This document shows, in pieces, positions 25,814 to 34,751 of a stretch of 64,000 bases of DNA (the stretch's first letter is position 1; every line of letters begins with the position of its first letter). Below the pieces are notes generated by a model. That model worked only from the letters and a program-made list of their open reading frames with translations, ran no database searches and had not been told where the DNA came from. The stretch is from JAKPQD01 sp029572965 (lineage in GTDB: Bacteria > Bacteroidota > Bacteroidia > Bacteroidales > DTGW01). The DNA lies in the NCBI GenBank assembly GCA_035374585.1, contig DAOSPF010000005.1, positions 1-64,000 of the forward strand, given 5' to 3'. A program made the translations under genes and the position numbers.

Positions 25814-27256
25814 TTATTTTACAAGCTCTTTAACACTTTCAAGCATGCCGTCTTTCAAAATTTTTGAAAGGTATTGGCATACTTTTTCTTCTAATCCTTT
25901 GGTTGAAGTAAGGTTCTGTCCCCAGAACGCTTCATTTTTAAGTGTCTCGTGAACGATAGCATCTGTATTGCCAGAAAAATTCTTCCACACGTTTGCGAAA
26001 AACTGCATGACAGGTTCATCGTCTTTGACTGCTATTGCCTTGCCTTTGTATTCTCCTTTGTAAAAGGCTATCAGGGCAGCTAAGGAGAAAACAATATTTT
26101 CGGGCAGTTTGCCGAACTTATGGTTATAATCGAGCAATGTAGGAAGCAGGCGGGATTTGAATTTCGAAACCGAATTTAACGAAATGCTCATCAAGGCATG
26201 GTTTACAAATGGGTTGCGAAACCTGTCCAATACCTCGTCTGCAAAACTTTTCAGTTCTTCTGCCGGAAGGTCAAGCGTTGGAATTATCTCGTTGTTGATT
26301 GCTTGAAGGATGAATTTTCCAATCACAGGGTGTTCTACAGCTTCGCGGACATACTCTATGCCAGATAAATAAGCCACTGGCATCATTAAAGTATGCGGGC
26401 CATTGAGTAAACGTACTTTGCGGGTACGATATGGTTTAACATCATTGACATACAGCACGTTCAGGTTGGCTTTGTCTGTAGGGAACTCATTTTTAACCCA
26501 CTGCGGGCCTTCAATCACCCAAAGATGGAACTGCTCTGCATCAACGCACATGTTGTCTTCAATGTTTTTGGTATTGGCCAGCTCTAAAGCGGTGTCTTTA
26601 TTAAAGCCTGGCACTATGCGGTCAACAAGGGTGTTACAAAATGTACAGCTTTTTTCGAGCCATTCTTTAAATGCATCAGGGAGGCTCCACAATACACAAT
26701 ACTTGTAAATACAGGCTTTTAACTCGTTTGCATTATTTTCTATCAACTCGCAAGGCAGGATGATAAAGCCTTTTGAAATGTCACCCTTGTAAAAAGTGAA
26801 CCTATGATATAGCAACTGAGTTAGCTTGGCCGGAAAAGAGCTTGGTGGTTGCATCTCCAATTTGTCGTTTTCGTCAAATGCTATCCCGGCTTCGGTTGTA
26901 TTGGAAATGATAAAACGCATTGTAGGAATTTCGGCTAATTTAATATACCCTTGATAATCAACATAAGGGTTTATACAGCGCGAAATGGCCGAGTTAAGCT
27001 TTATGTCTTTTACGCCCTTTCCGTTTTTAATTCCCTTTAGGACAACATGATAAAGACAATTTTGGCTATTAAGTTTATCCACTAACCCATTTTTGATAGG
27101 TTGTACAACTACAACGTTACTGTCAAATCCGGCATTATCATTCATCTCTTGTATCATCCAATCGACAAAAGCCCGTAGAAAGTTGCCTTCGCCAAACTGG
27201 ATAATTCGTTCTTCAGTTTTTAATTGCTTATCCATGTTTATATTATTTGAAATCAT
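25814..27256 (-). CDS. uxaB: Tagaturonate reductase (mannitol dehydrogenase family)
   Basis: NAD-dependent reduction of tagaturonate to altronate. The nucleotide-binding start is ERIIQFGEGNFLRAFVDWM. The C-terminal domain contains RKVRLLNGPHTLMMPVAYLSG, with the catalytic Lys/Asn/His set of polyol dehydrogenases, and FRNPFVNHALMSISLNSVSKFKSR. 480 residues, normal. The ATG overlaps the lacI stop in an ATGA junction, giving translational coupling in a lacI-uxaB-uxaA operon; a second possible start lies seven codons in. No uxaC isomerase is in the window. Confidence 0.9.
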   Translation of the reverse strand: MISNNINMDKQLKTEERIIQFGEGNFLRAFVDWMIQEMNDNAGFDSNVVVVQPIKNGLVDKLNSQNCLYHVVLKGIKNGKGVKDIKLNSAISRCINPYVDYQGYIKLAEIPTMRFIISNTTEAGIAFDENDKLEMQPPSSFPAKLTQLLYHRFTFYKGDISKGFIILPCELIENNANELKACIYKYCVLWSLPDAFKEWLEKSCTFCNTLVDRIVPGFNKDTALELANTKNIEDNMCVDAEQFHLWVIEGPQWVKNEFPTDKANLNVLYVNDVKPYRTRKVRLLNGPHTLMMPVAYLSGIEYVREAVEHPVIGKFILQAINNEIIPTLDLPAEELKSFADEVLDRFRNPFVNHALMSISLNSVSKFKSRLLPTLLDYNHKFGKLPENIVFSLAALIAFYKGEYKGKAIAVKDDEPVMQFFANVWKNFSGNTDAIVHETLKNEAFWGQNLTSTKGLEEKVCQYLSKILKDGMLESVKELVK

Positions 27257-28281
27257 TTTTTTTGCTTTTTTATAGAAGAATCACGTACCACTAAGGTTGT
27301 TTTCATTACAACCTGCCGTGGTGTACCCGGAGTTTTGCTTTCCAATTGGTTGATAAGCAGGCGTGCCGCTTCCTGTCCCATTTCAAATGTGGGGTGCATA
27401 ACAGATGTCAGCTCGGGGTCAACAATAGAGGCATGAAATTCATCGGTAAACCCGACAAAGGCAATATCATCGGGAATTTTGTAACCACGCCTTTTTACCT
27501 CTTTCATAGCAGAAAAGGCTACAGTGTCATTAATAGAAAGTATGGCATCTGGCTTGACTTTCAAGGCCAGTAGTTTTTGAGTTGCAACCTTTGCCCCTTC
27601 AGGGGTCATGTTGCATGAAGCCAGTAAATCATTGCTAATTTTCAGGCCACAATCTTTAAGGCCTTCTATATAGCCTGCCAAACGCTCTTTTGAAATGTTC
27701 AGGTGGTTGGGGCCGTTTATAAATGCAATGCGCGTGCAGCCATTTTCGTAAAAATGCCTTGTAACGTTTCGTGCAGCTTCAAAGTTGTCGGCAACCACTG
27801 ACGAAATCTCGCTTGTACGGCATACCCTGTCAAAAAAGACCAGCGGTGTGTTATCTTCCAGTATCTTATCAAAATGTTTATAATCGGCTGTTTCTTGCGA
27901 AAGGCAAACAATAAGCCCGTCAACTCTAAGATTTAGCAAGTTCTCAATAATATTTTGTTCCTTCTGATAAGATTCCTGCGATGAAGAAATGACAATCGAA
28001 TAACCTTTTTCTTTCGTATAGCTTTCGATGCCACTAATAACAGAAGCGTAGAAATATGTAACAATATCAGGTATTACAATGCCTATCGTCTTTGATTCAT
28101 GCTTCAGCAGCCTGATGGCATAAGGGTTAGGTTTGTAATTCTTCTGTCTGGCAAGCTCCTGTACCTTTTGAGCCAGTTCGGGACTAATGTCCGGGTGGTT
28201 TTTCAAAGCACGCGAAACAGAGGAAATCGATATTTTCAATTCTTTCGCAAGATCTTTTAAAGAAACATGAACTTTTTCCAT
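27253..28281 (-). CDS. LacI-family transcriptional regulator
   Basis: 342 residues. The N-terminal HTH (VSLKDLAKELKISISSVSRALKNHP, with the hinge NYKPNPYAIRLL) is followed by a periplasmic-binding-protein-like sensor domain (IGIVIPDIVTYFYASVISGIE, VFFDRVC, AFINGP, DAILSINDTVAFSAM). It heads the uxaB-uxaA operon and is divergent from the fucose operon. Two adjacent palindromes in the shared intergenic region fit LacI-type operators, so it probably controls both sides, with a sugar or sugar acid as effector. Confidence 0.93.
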   Translation of the reverse strand: MEKVHVSLKDLAKELKISISSVSRALKNHPDISPELAQKVQELARQKNYKPNPYAIRLLKHESKTIGIVIPDIVTYFYASVISGIESYTKEKGYSIVISSSQESYQKEQNIIENLLNLRVDGLIVCLSQETADYKHFDKILEDNTPLVFFDRVCRTSEISSVVADNFEAARNVTRHFYENGCTRIAFINGPNHLNISKERLAGYIEGLKDCGLKISNDLLASCNMTPEGAKVATQKLLALKVKPDAILSINDTVAFSAMKEVKRRGYKIPDDIAFVGFTDEFHASIVDPELTSVMHPTFEMGQEAARLLINQLESKTPGTPRQVVMKTTLVVRDSSIKKQKK

Positions 28282-28311
28282 CAGTTGCTATTTTGCGTAA
28301 AAAATGTTGTA

Positions 28312-28319
28312 CAAAAATA
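28312..28319 (-). promoter_or_regulatory. TAnnTTTG promoter element of lacI-uxaB-uxaA
   Basis: On the minus strand it reads TATTTTTG, 30 bp upstream of the lacI ATG. The -33 element is not obvious. Confidence 0.45.
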
Positions 28320-28363
28320 TGTTTATTATCAATCCAATAAGCCGTTTCAATGTTTTGTTTTTC

Positions 28364-28389
28364 CGCAAAGGTTTGCGAAAAGCTTTGCG
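28364..28389. promoter_or_regulatory. Twin LacI-type operators
   Basis: Two palindromes overlap by one CG step: CGCAAAGGTTTGCG (28364-28377, perfect) and CGAAAAGCTTTGCG (28376-28389, one mismatched pair). Both fit CGnAAAnnTTTnCG with a central CpG-like symmetry typical of LacI-family sites. Their centres are 12 bp apart. A half-site TTTTGCGTAAA occurs at about 28291-28301. They lie between the divergent promoters. Confidence 0.6.
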
Positions 28390-28433
28390 TTGAAATAATT
28401 GAAAAATAAGTTTTTAAAGACCATTTACAAATA

Positions 28434-28441
28434 TACATTTG
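28434..28441 (+). promoter_or_regulatory. TAnnTTTG promoter element of the fucose operon
   Basis: TACATTTG lies 34 bp upstream of the first fucose gene, and the operators are 45-70 bp upstream of it. No convincing -33 TTTG. Confidence 0.5.
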
Positions 28442-28475
28442 CGATGATAGATTTTTTCAAAAACGATAAAAGCTT

Positions 28476-29501
28476 ATGTTATCAAACCCAGTCAACCTGC
28501 CTAAAGTAATATTTGGCACCAGCGCCTTAGGCAATTTATATGTAGAACAACCCGAAAGTGTTAAAACAAAAATAATCAGCGAATGTATTGAAAAGTCAAA
28601 ACTTCCGGTTGTGTTTGATTCTGCCGGCAAGTATGGGGCTGGATTGGCTCTTGAAACACTAGGTAAAATACTTACAAAACTTGACATTCCCGCTGAGGAT
28701 GTTTTGATTAGCAACAAACTGGGCTGGTTGCGAACTCCTTTGTTGACCGATGAACCTACTTTTGAGCCAGGCGTGTGGAAAAACCTGAAATATGATGCGG
28801 TTCAGCGTATCAGCTATGATGGTATCATCGAATGTTTCGAGCAGGGCAATAGTTTACTGGGACAGAAATATACCCCTCAATTGGTTTCGGTACACGACCC
28901 CGATGAATATCTGGCTGTTGCAGATTCTGACGCTTCATACAAAAACCGCTTTAATGATATTATTGAAGCTTATCGGGCTTTGTCTGACCTCAAAAAACAA
29001 GGGAAAGCAACAGCTATTGGTGTTGGGGCTAAGGATTGGAAGGTGATTCGCGAATTGTACAATCATATACAGCTCGACTGGGTGATGTTTGCCAATAGCA
29101 TGACCATCATGAACCACCCCATCGAGCTTATTGAGTTTATGGAGAAATTGCGTAAAGATGGCGTTACCATCATCAATTCTGCAGTATTTCAGGCTGGATT
29201 TTTGATTGGTGGCGAGTATTACGATTACCGCAAGATTAAGCCTGACACCCCGGAAAATATCAGAATATTCCGCTGGCGCGAAGACTTCCACCAGCTTTGC
29301 AGAAAGTATAATATTTCGCCCATGATAGCTTGTGTAAACTTTGCCCTGAGGGCACCCGGCGTTCATTCAATTTCTTTAAATACCTCAAAACCGGAGCATG
29401 TAGAAAAAAATGTAGCTTCTGCCAATGCCATTGTTCCGGACGATTTTTACCAGGACATGAAAAAGGCTGGTTTGATTAATGATTACTGTACCTTTGTTTA
29501 A
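28476..29501 (+). CDS. Aldo/keto reductase, probable L-fucose (D-threo-aldose) dehydrogenase
   Basis: 341 residues of the AKR TIM-barrel family. The catalytic Tyr lies in FDSAGKYGAGLALETLG, with SNKLGW (Lys) and VSVHDPDEY (His) on following strands. The C-terminal ALRAPGVHSISLNTSKPEHVEKN is the usual nucleotide-binding end. The pattern is that of D-threo-aldose 1-dehydrogenases, which oxidise L-fucose to its lactone. As first gene of the fucose operon, just before fucP, it fits the first step of an oxidative fucose pathway. Confidence 0.85.
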   Translation: MLSNPVNLPKVIFGTSALGNLYVEQPESVKTKIISECIEKSKLPVVFDSAGKYGAGLALETLGKILTKLDIPAEDVLISNKLGWLRTPLLTDEPTFEPGVWKNLKYDAVQRISYDGIIECFEQGNSLLGQKYTPQLVSVHDPDEYLAVADSDASYKNRFNDIIEAYRALSDLKKQGKATAIGVGAKDWKVIRELYNHIQLDWVMFANSMTIMNHPIELIEFMEKLRKDGVTIINSAVFQAGFLIGGEYYDYRKIKPDTPENIRIFRWREDFHQLCRKYNISPMIACVNFALRAPGVHSISLNTSKPEHVEKNVASANAIVPDDFYQDMKKAGLINDYCTFV

Positions 29502-29526
29502 AATACTAACACTAAACGACTGACAA

Positions 29527-30753
29527 ATGAGCACTAAAAAACTAACTACACCCGAATATTTGTTGCCTTTTGCGCTGATTACCGCATTGTTTTTCTTGTG
29601 GGGCATGGCACATGGAATGCTTGATGTTTTAAACAAGCATTTTCAGGAGATTTTGCAGATTTCAAAAGCAAAATCAGGTTTGATACAGTTTGCCATGTAT
29701 ATGGCATATTTCTCTATGGCTTTACCTGCTGGTTATTTCATGAAGCGTTTTGGTTATAGAAAAGGTATTATCCTTGGTTTGTCGTTATTTGCTGTTGGAG
29801 CTCTTATGATTGCTGCTACTACAGGATTTGAATCTTACTGGATGTTCCTTATTTTCTTGTTTATTTTGGGTTGTGGGCTTGCAACATTAGAAACTGCAGC
29901 CAATCCATATACAACAAAACTGGGGCCTTCTGAATCTGGCGAAAGGCGTATCAATTTTTCTCAATCATTCAATGGTTTAGCCTGGACTGTTGGCCCGCTT
30001 ATTGGAGTATTCATTTATAACAGCAATTCTAGCGGCGACGGGGAGAAGCTTAAATCCCTGATGTTACCGTATTTTGTCATTGGACTTGTTGTATTAGCAG
30101 TGGCTTTACTTTTTGTATTTACTAAACTTCCTGAAATCAATGAAGATTACGATGAGCCTGCATCAGATTCCATATCAAAAAAGCCTTTAATAAAAGACAG
30201 GCATTTGGTTTTGGGAGTTATCGCCCAGTTTGCTTATTGCGCAGCACAAACAGGCGTGTTTAGTTATCTTATCAACTATTTGACTGACAAAGGCCAGCCA
30301 ATACATTTTGATACTTCGTATGGCCCGTATTTGTTGTCTGTTGGGTTTGCACTTTTCATGATTGGCCGTATGTCGGGCAGTTTTATGATGCGATATTTCA
30401 ATCCATCGCGTATGCTGGCTCTGTATGCATTGATGTGCGTACTTTTGTTGCCTGTAGTTTGTGCCAACATTGGATGGTTTTCAATCATCGCATTATATGG
30501 CATTTTCTTTTTTATGTCCATCATGTTTCCTACTATTTTTGCCTTGGCTATTAAAGATTTAGGGCCAAAAACCAAAAAAGCCAGCTCGTACATTATTATG
30601 TCCATCGTTGGAGGCGCAGTTTTCCCTCCACTCATGGGATATATAGCCGACGTTACCCATTCGATGTCTATTGGTTTTCTTGCTCCCATTCCATTTTTTG
30701 CCTACATTTTTTATTATGCACTTTCTGGCCATAAAATACTAACTACCAACTAA
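29527..30753 (+). CDS. fucP: L-fucose:H+ symporter FucP (MFS)
   Basis: 408 residues with about 12 hydrophobic segments. The first contains PFALITALFFLWGMAHGMLDVLNKHFQE, the hallmark of FucP with an Asp in helix 1 that couples protons. Later motifs are AANPYTTKLGPSESGERRINFSQSFNGLAW and FPTIFALAIKDLGPKTKKASSYI. It imports L-fucose across the inner membrane. It starts 25 bp after the aldose dehydrogenase and 7 bp before the fucosidase gene. Confidence 0.94.
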   Translation: MSTKKLTTPEYLLPFALITALFFLWGMAHGMLDVLNKHFQEILQISKAKSGLIQFAMYMAYFSMALPAGYFMKRFGYRKGIILGLSLFAVGALMIAATTGFESYWMFLIFLFILGCGLATLETAANPYTTKLGPSESGERRINFSQSFNGLAWTVGPLIGVFIYNSNSSGDGEKLKSLMLPYFVIGLVVLAVALLFVFTKLPEINEDYDEPASDSISKKPLIKDRHLVLGVIAQFAYCAAQTGVFSYLINYLTDKGQPIHFDTSYGPYLLSVGFALFMIGRMSGSFMMRYFNPSRMLALYALMCVLLLPVVCANIGWFSIIALYGIFFFMSIMFPTIFALAIKDLGPKTKKASSYIIMSIVGGAVFPPLMGYIADVTHSMSIGFLAPIPFFAYIFYYALSGHKILTTN

Positions 30754-30760
30754 ATAAAAT

Positions 30761-33124
30761 ATGAAACAGATTAAATTATTTTTTTTGTTTTTGGCTATAC
30801 CATTGTTAAATGGAAGAATCATAGCACAAAGCCCAAAGCAGGTTTATCAACCTACCTTTGAATCCTTGGAAAAAGTAAATCCTGTTCCTGAATGGTTTAA
30901 GGATGCTAAGTTTGGCATTTATTTCCATTGGGGAGTCTTCTCTGTACCCGCTTACGCTAATGAGTGGTATCCCCGAAACATGTATTTCAAAGGTTCTAAT
31001 GAAAACAAGCACCATATTGAAACCTATGGCGACATTACCGAATGGCCTTATTCTAACTTCATCACCGGGGCAAAAGATAAAAAAGGGAACTTTGTTCAAT
31101 TTGCACCAAAGCTAAAATCAGAAGGCGGAAAATTCGACCCTGAAGAATGGGCTCAATTGTTTGCAAATGCCGGGGCAAAATTTGCCGGGCCCGTAGCTGA
31201 ACACCACGATGGCTATTCTATGTGGGCAAGCAAGGTAAATCCTTGGAATTCAAAAGATATGGGCCCAAAACTCGATTTGGTTGGCCTGTTTACTGATGCT
31301 ATCCGTAAAAGGAACATGAAAGTATTCCTTTCTATGCACCATGCTTATAATATAACCGGCTATTTTGAAGCTGTTCCTGTAACCGATGACCCTAAACTTC
31401 AAATGTTATACGGCCAACAGGGAAAAGAGAAAAATGAAGCCTTTTGGCTTGCCAAACATCAAGAAATTATTGATTTTTATAAACCTGATATCATTTATCA
31501 GGATTTCAACCTGCATCTGATTTCGCAACCTGTCTTGTTAGGCTTTTTGGCCTATTATTACAATAGCGCTGCCAATCAAAACAAAGAAGTGGTGGCCACT
31601 TTCAAAGATGGGTTGAATAAAAAATGTGCCCTTTTGGATTACGAGAGAGGGGGGCCTCAGGATATTACTGACAATTATTGGCTTACAGACGATGCCATCA
31701 GCTCGTCAAGCTGGAGTTATACCGAAGGCATTGGTTACTATTCCAAAACTGCACTCTTGCACGCATTTATTGACAGGATTAGCAAAAATGGCAATATGAT
31801 CCTTAACATTTCGCCTAAGGCCGATGGTACAATACCACAGGAACAAAAGGATGTATTGCTTGCATTTGGTGCTTGGCTCAAGAAATATGGCGAAGCTATT
31901 TATGCCACACGTGCATGGGAGAAATATGGCGAAGGCCCAACAAAGATGGGTGCTGCTCATGGCGTTTTTACTACACCTGTGACTGGCACAACTCAAGATA
32001 TACGTTTTACCCGCTCGAAAGACAATACAACGCTTTATGCTATTTTGCTGGATTGGAAAAAGGGACAAAAAGAAACTGTAATTAAAACCTTATCTTCAAA
32101 CAGAATTAATCTGAAAAGCCTTAGATCTGTTCAACTTATAAATGGAGAAGCCGGAAAATACCTGACATTGCAGATTAAGCAAGATACATCAGGGCTGAAA
32201 GTCTCATTGCCTGAGCATTCTTTTGACGACATGGCTTATGTGCTAAAATTTACTTTTGATGGCACTATCCCAACTCTTGATAAATATACAGATTTAAATA
32301 CTTCTCCTCATTACTACATTGTTCCGGGCAATAATACCGGCGCATTGGTGCTTGGCGCCGATTTGTCGCTTAGCGGAAAAAGGAAAGATGCAGCCAACCA
32401 ATGGAAATTGGAAGCTTTGGGAAAAGGTTTTTACATCATTCACAACCGCAACAATGGCAACAAAGTGTTGGAAGTGAAAAATGATAAAAGTATTGCCATT
32501 TCTGATATTTCGAGGAAAGACCAACAGGTTTGGAAAATTGAAAATACCTTCAACGGATTGTTAAAAATTTCAAACAAACAATATGCAGAGGTTCTTTTAA
32601 CTGTAAATATTGATAAAGAGACGGTATCGGGCTGGAAAGTAATGGAAGTATGCGAAACTAAGCAGGAGGCTTTCAGAAACAATAGCATTCCCGGCACAAT
32701 TGAAGTGGAAGATTTTGACAAAGGCTGTCCTGGCGATGCATATTACGACAGAGATGAAGCTAACGCCGGAGGACAATATCGAACAAGCGAAGGAATTGAC
32801 ATTGAAAACTGTGCTGCCGGTGGTTTCAACATTGGCTGGACCAACAATGGCGAATTTATGGCTTACACTGTCACGGTTAGCAAAGCAGCTACTTATCAAG
32901 CCTCGTTTTTTGTTGCAACTCCATCGGATAATACCAAACTTCATCTCGAATGCGATGGAGTTGATGTGTCTGGCGTTATTCTCGTCCCTAATACCGGTGG
33001 ATACCAGAATTGGCAGGCAGTGCAAAAAAGTGTCAAGCTGGAGGCCGGACAGCATGTACTAAAGCTTGTTGTGGATGAAGCTCCGGTGAATATGGATAAA
33101 ATGATTTTTGAAGAAATAAAATAG
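30761..33124 (+). CDS. GH29 alpha-L-fucosidase with beta-trefoil and CBM6-like modules
   Basis: 787 residues with a signal peptide (about 1-22). The GH29 domain (about 30-400) has WFKDAKFGIYFHWGVFSVPA, the substrate motif AEHHDGYSMWAS, and the nucleophile Asp near residue 248 in PDIIYQDFN. A region near 515-620 (HYYIVPGN, GFYIIHNRNNGNKVLEV) resembles a partial ricin-type trefoil. The C-terminal ~140 residues form a CBM6-like module (GTIEVEDFDKG, GGFNIGWTNNGEFMAYTV). There is no T9SS tail, so it is probably periplasmic. It releases L-fucose for the FucP pathway encoded around it. Confidence 0.93.
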   Translation: MKQIKLFFLFLAIPLLNGRIIAQSPKQVYQPTFESLEKVNPVPEWFKDAKFGIYFHWGVFSVPAYANEWYPRNMYFKGSNENKHHIETYGDITEWPYSNFITGAKDKKGNFVQFAPKLKSEGGKFDPEEWAQLFANAGAKFAGPVAEHHDGYSMWASKVNPWNSKDMGPKLDLVGLFTDAIRKRNMKVFLSMHHAYNITGYFEAVPVTDDPKLQMLYGQQGKEKNEAFWLAKHQEIIDFYKPDIIYQDFNLHLISQPVLLGFLAYYYNSAANQNKEVVATFKDGLNKKCALLDYERGGPQDITDNYWLTDDAISSSSWSYTEGIGYYSKTALLHAFIDRISKNGNMILNISPKADGTIPQEQKDVLLAFGAWLKKYGEAIYATRAWEKYGEGPTKMGAAHGVFTTPVTGTTQDIRFTRSKDNTTLYAILLDWKKGQKETVIKTLSSNRINLKSLRSVQLINGEAGKYLTLQIKQDTSGLKVSLPEHSFDDMAYVLKFTFDGTIPTLDKYTDLNTSPHYYIVPGNNTGALVLGADLSLSGKRKDAANQWKLEALGKGFYIIHNRNNGNKVLEVKNDKSIAISDISRKDQQVWKIENTFNGLLKISNKQYAEVLLTVNIDKETVSGWKVMEVCETKQEAFRNNSIPGTIEVEDFDKGCPGDAYYDRDEANAGGQYRTSEGIDIENCAAGGFNIGWTNNGEFMAYTVTVSKAATYQASFFVATPSDNTKLHLECDGVDVSGVILVPNTGGYQNWQAVQKSVKLEAGQHVLKLVVDEAPVNMDKMIFEEIK

Positions 33125-33132
33125 AAATAAAC

Positions 33133-33498
33133 ATGGAACTTTGTCACCAGGGGACATTTAAGCGTTATTGTAAAACTATGGAACTACGCAATGATGCCCA
33201 GCTAATAGAAGCCTACAAAAAAGCTCATGCCAAAGGTGCCGCCTGGCCTGAAATTACGCAAGGGATGAAAGAGGTTGGTATCATTGACATGGAAATATAC
33301 CTCTTTGGTACTAAGCTTTTCATGATTATGGATACGGTGGCTGATTTTGACCATGACAAAGCTATGGCCCAATTAGCAACCAAACCTCGCCAAAGCGAGT
33401 GGGAAGCTTACATGTCGCAATTTCAGGACACATCGGCCGAAGCTACGGCCGACCAGAAATGGCAGTTGATGGAGCGGATTTATAAAATGGATTTTTAA
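33133..33498 (+). CDS. L-rhamnose/L-fucose mutarotase (RhaM family)
   Basis: 121 residues of the DUF718/RhaM mutarotase family: an RYCKTMELRN first strand, a YKKAHAKGAAWPEI helix, GIIDMEIYLFGTKLFMIMDT, and a C-terminal WQLMERIYKMDF. It interconverts alpha and beta anomers of a 6-deoxyhexose. A RhaM-type mutarotase serves L-fucose in other fucose loci, and the context here (8 bp after the fucosidase) supports that. The original family substrate is rhamnose, so specificity is inferred from the neighbours. Confidence 0.88.
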   Translation: MELCHQGTFKRYCKTMELRNDAQLIEAYKKAHAKGAAWPEITQGMKEVGIIDMEIYLFGTKLFMIMDTVADFDHDKAMAQLATKPRQSEWEAYMSQFQDTSAEATADQKWQLMERIYKMDF

Positions 33499-33594
33499 TT
33501 TAATATCAAATAGAACCAAGGGGCAAGTTATTCTGAATGATATTTTTTTTGTTCTTTACTCTCCTTGTTTCTTGCTCTTTTTTATTTTTATTAT

Positions 33595-34611
33595 ATGAAA
33601 GCATTTGCAATTAAAGAAAAAGGTGTTGTAGCAGACATTGAAGTTGCTGAACCACAAGTAAGCACAACTGATGTGTTGATAGAGGTAAATTACATTGGTT
33701 TGTGCGGTAGCGACCTTAATTCGTATCGTGGTCTTATGCCATTGGTAACATTACCAAGGGTTCCTGGGCACGAAATAAGCGGAATTGTTATTGATAAAGG
33801 AAAAAGTGTACCTACTTCAATTCAAATAGGCGACAAAGCAACAGTTTCGCCATATACCAACTGTGGGACCTGTCCTGCTTGTCGTGCCGGACGTCCTAAC
33901 ACTTGTGAGTTTAACCAAACATTGGGTGTTCAGCGCGAAGGAGCTTTGACCGAGCGCATTTCAGTTCCTTTTGAAAAGGTCTTTGTCAGCAAAAAACTTA
34001 CCTTGGAAGAATTGGCGTTGATAGAGCCCATGAGTGTTGGCTATCATGGTGCAAACCGTGGAAATGTCTGCGAAACGGACACTGTATTGCTTTTAGGTTG
34101 TGGAACCATTGGAATGGGGGCATTGGTTGCTGCTGCCCGCAAAGGAGCTACCGTAATAGCTGTTGATATAGACGATACAAAGTTGGAACAAGCCAAAAAG
34201 TTTGGAGCTACTTATACTATCAATTCGCAAAAGCAGGATGCTATTGCTGTCATTAAGCAACTGACCAACAACGAGGGTGCCAGTGTTGTTATTGAGGCTG
34301 CCGGAACTCAGGCTACTTACAAATTAGCGCTTGACGCTGTTTGCTTTGCCGGAAGGATTGTTTTTATTGGTTATCCAAAACATGAAGTCAGCTTTGATGC
34401 TCCATTATTGGTCAGAAAAGAAGTGAATATCTATGGCTCACGTAATGCACTTCGTGTTTTCCCTTCAGTAATCTCAATGTTTGAAAAAAACGAAAGGCCT
34501 TTTACCAACTTGATAACCAAGGTGTTTTCGTTTGAGCAAACCCCCGAAGCTTTTAGGTTCTGGGATGAAAATACAGGCAAAGTCTCTAAAATACTAATAA
34601 AAGTAAAATAG
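33595..34611 (+). CDS. Zinc-dependent alcohol/sugar dehydrogenase (MDR family)
   Basis: About 338 residues from the ATG at 33595 (MKAFAIKEKG); ten further codons upstream are hydrophobic and unlikely. Catalytic zinc ligands are in YIGLCGSDLNSY and VPGHEISG, the structural zinc cysteines in NCGTCPACRAGRPNTCE, and the Rossmann motif in LLLGCGTIGMGAL. It resembles sorbitol/galactitol or L-threonine dehydrogenases. In an oxidative fucose route it could oxidise 2-keto-3-deoxy-L-fuconate or act on fucose itself. The substrate is not readable from sequence. Confidence 0.85.
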   Translation: MKAFAIKEKGVVADIEVAEPQVSTTDVLIEVNYIGLCGSDLNSYRGLMPLVTLPRVPGHEISGIVIDKGKSVPTSIQIGDKATVSPYTNCGTCPACRAGRPNTCEFNQTLGVQREGALTERISVPFEKVFVSKKLTLEELALIEPMSVGYHGANRGNVCETDTVLLLGCGTIGMGALVAAARKGATVIAVDIDDTKLEQAKKFGATYTINSQKQDAIAVIKQLTNNEGASVVIEAAGTQATYKLALDAVCFAGRIVFIGYPKHEVSFDAPLLVRKEVNIYGSRNALRVFPSVISMFEKNERPFTNLITKVFSFEQTPEAFRFWDENTGKVSKILIKVK

Positions 34612-34616
34612 TTCGT

Positions 34617-34733
34617 ATGAAACACTCATATTTTGCAAGCACAACTTAAGCGAAACATTTTTATGCACGAAATGATAATAAAATCAATTACATGGGTGTT
34701 TCCCCGCCAAAGACGGGACAAGCTATCATACCT
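34617..34733 (+). repeat. Intergenic leader hairpin element, copy A
   Basis: ATGAAACACTCAT pairs with ATGGGTGTTT about 70 nt downstream (10 bp, one wobble). A second hairpin CCCCGCC/GACGGG follows, then a pyrimidine-rich tail ATCATACC before the lactonase gene. Similar start and tail sequences occur before galE and ilvD. Confidence 0.5.
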
Positions 34734-34751
34734 TTAAAATTAATTTTATTT

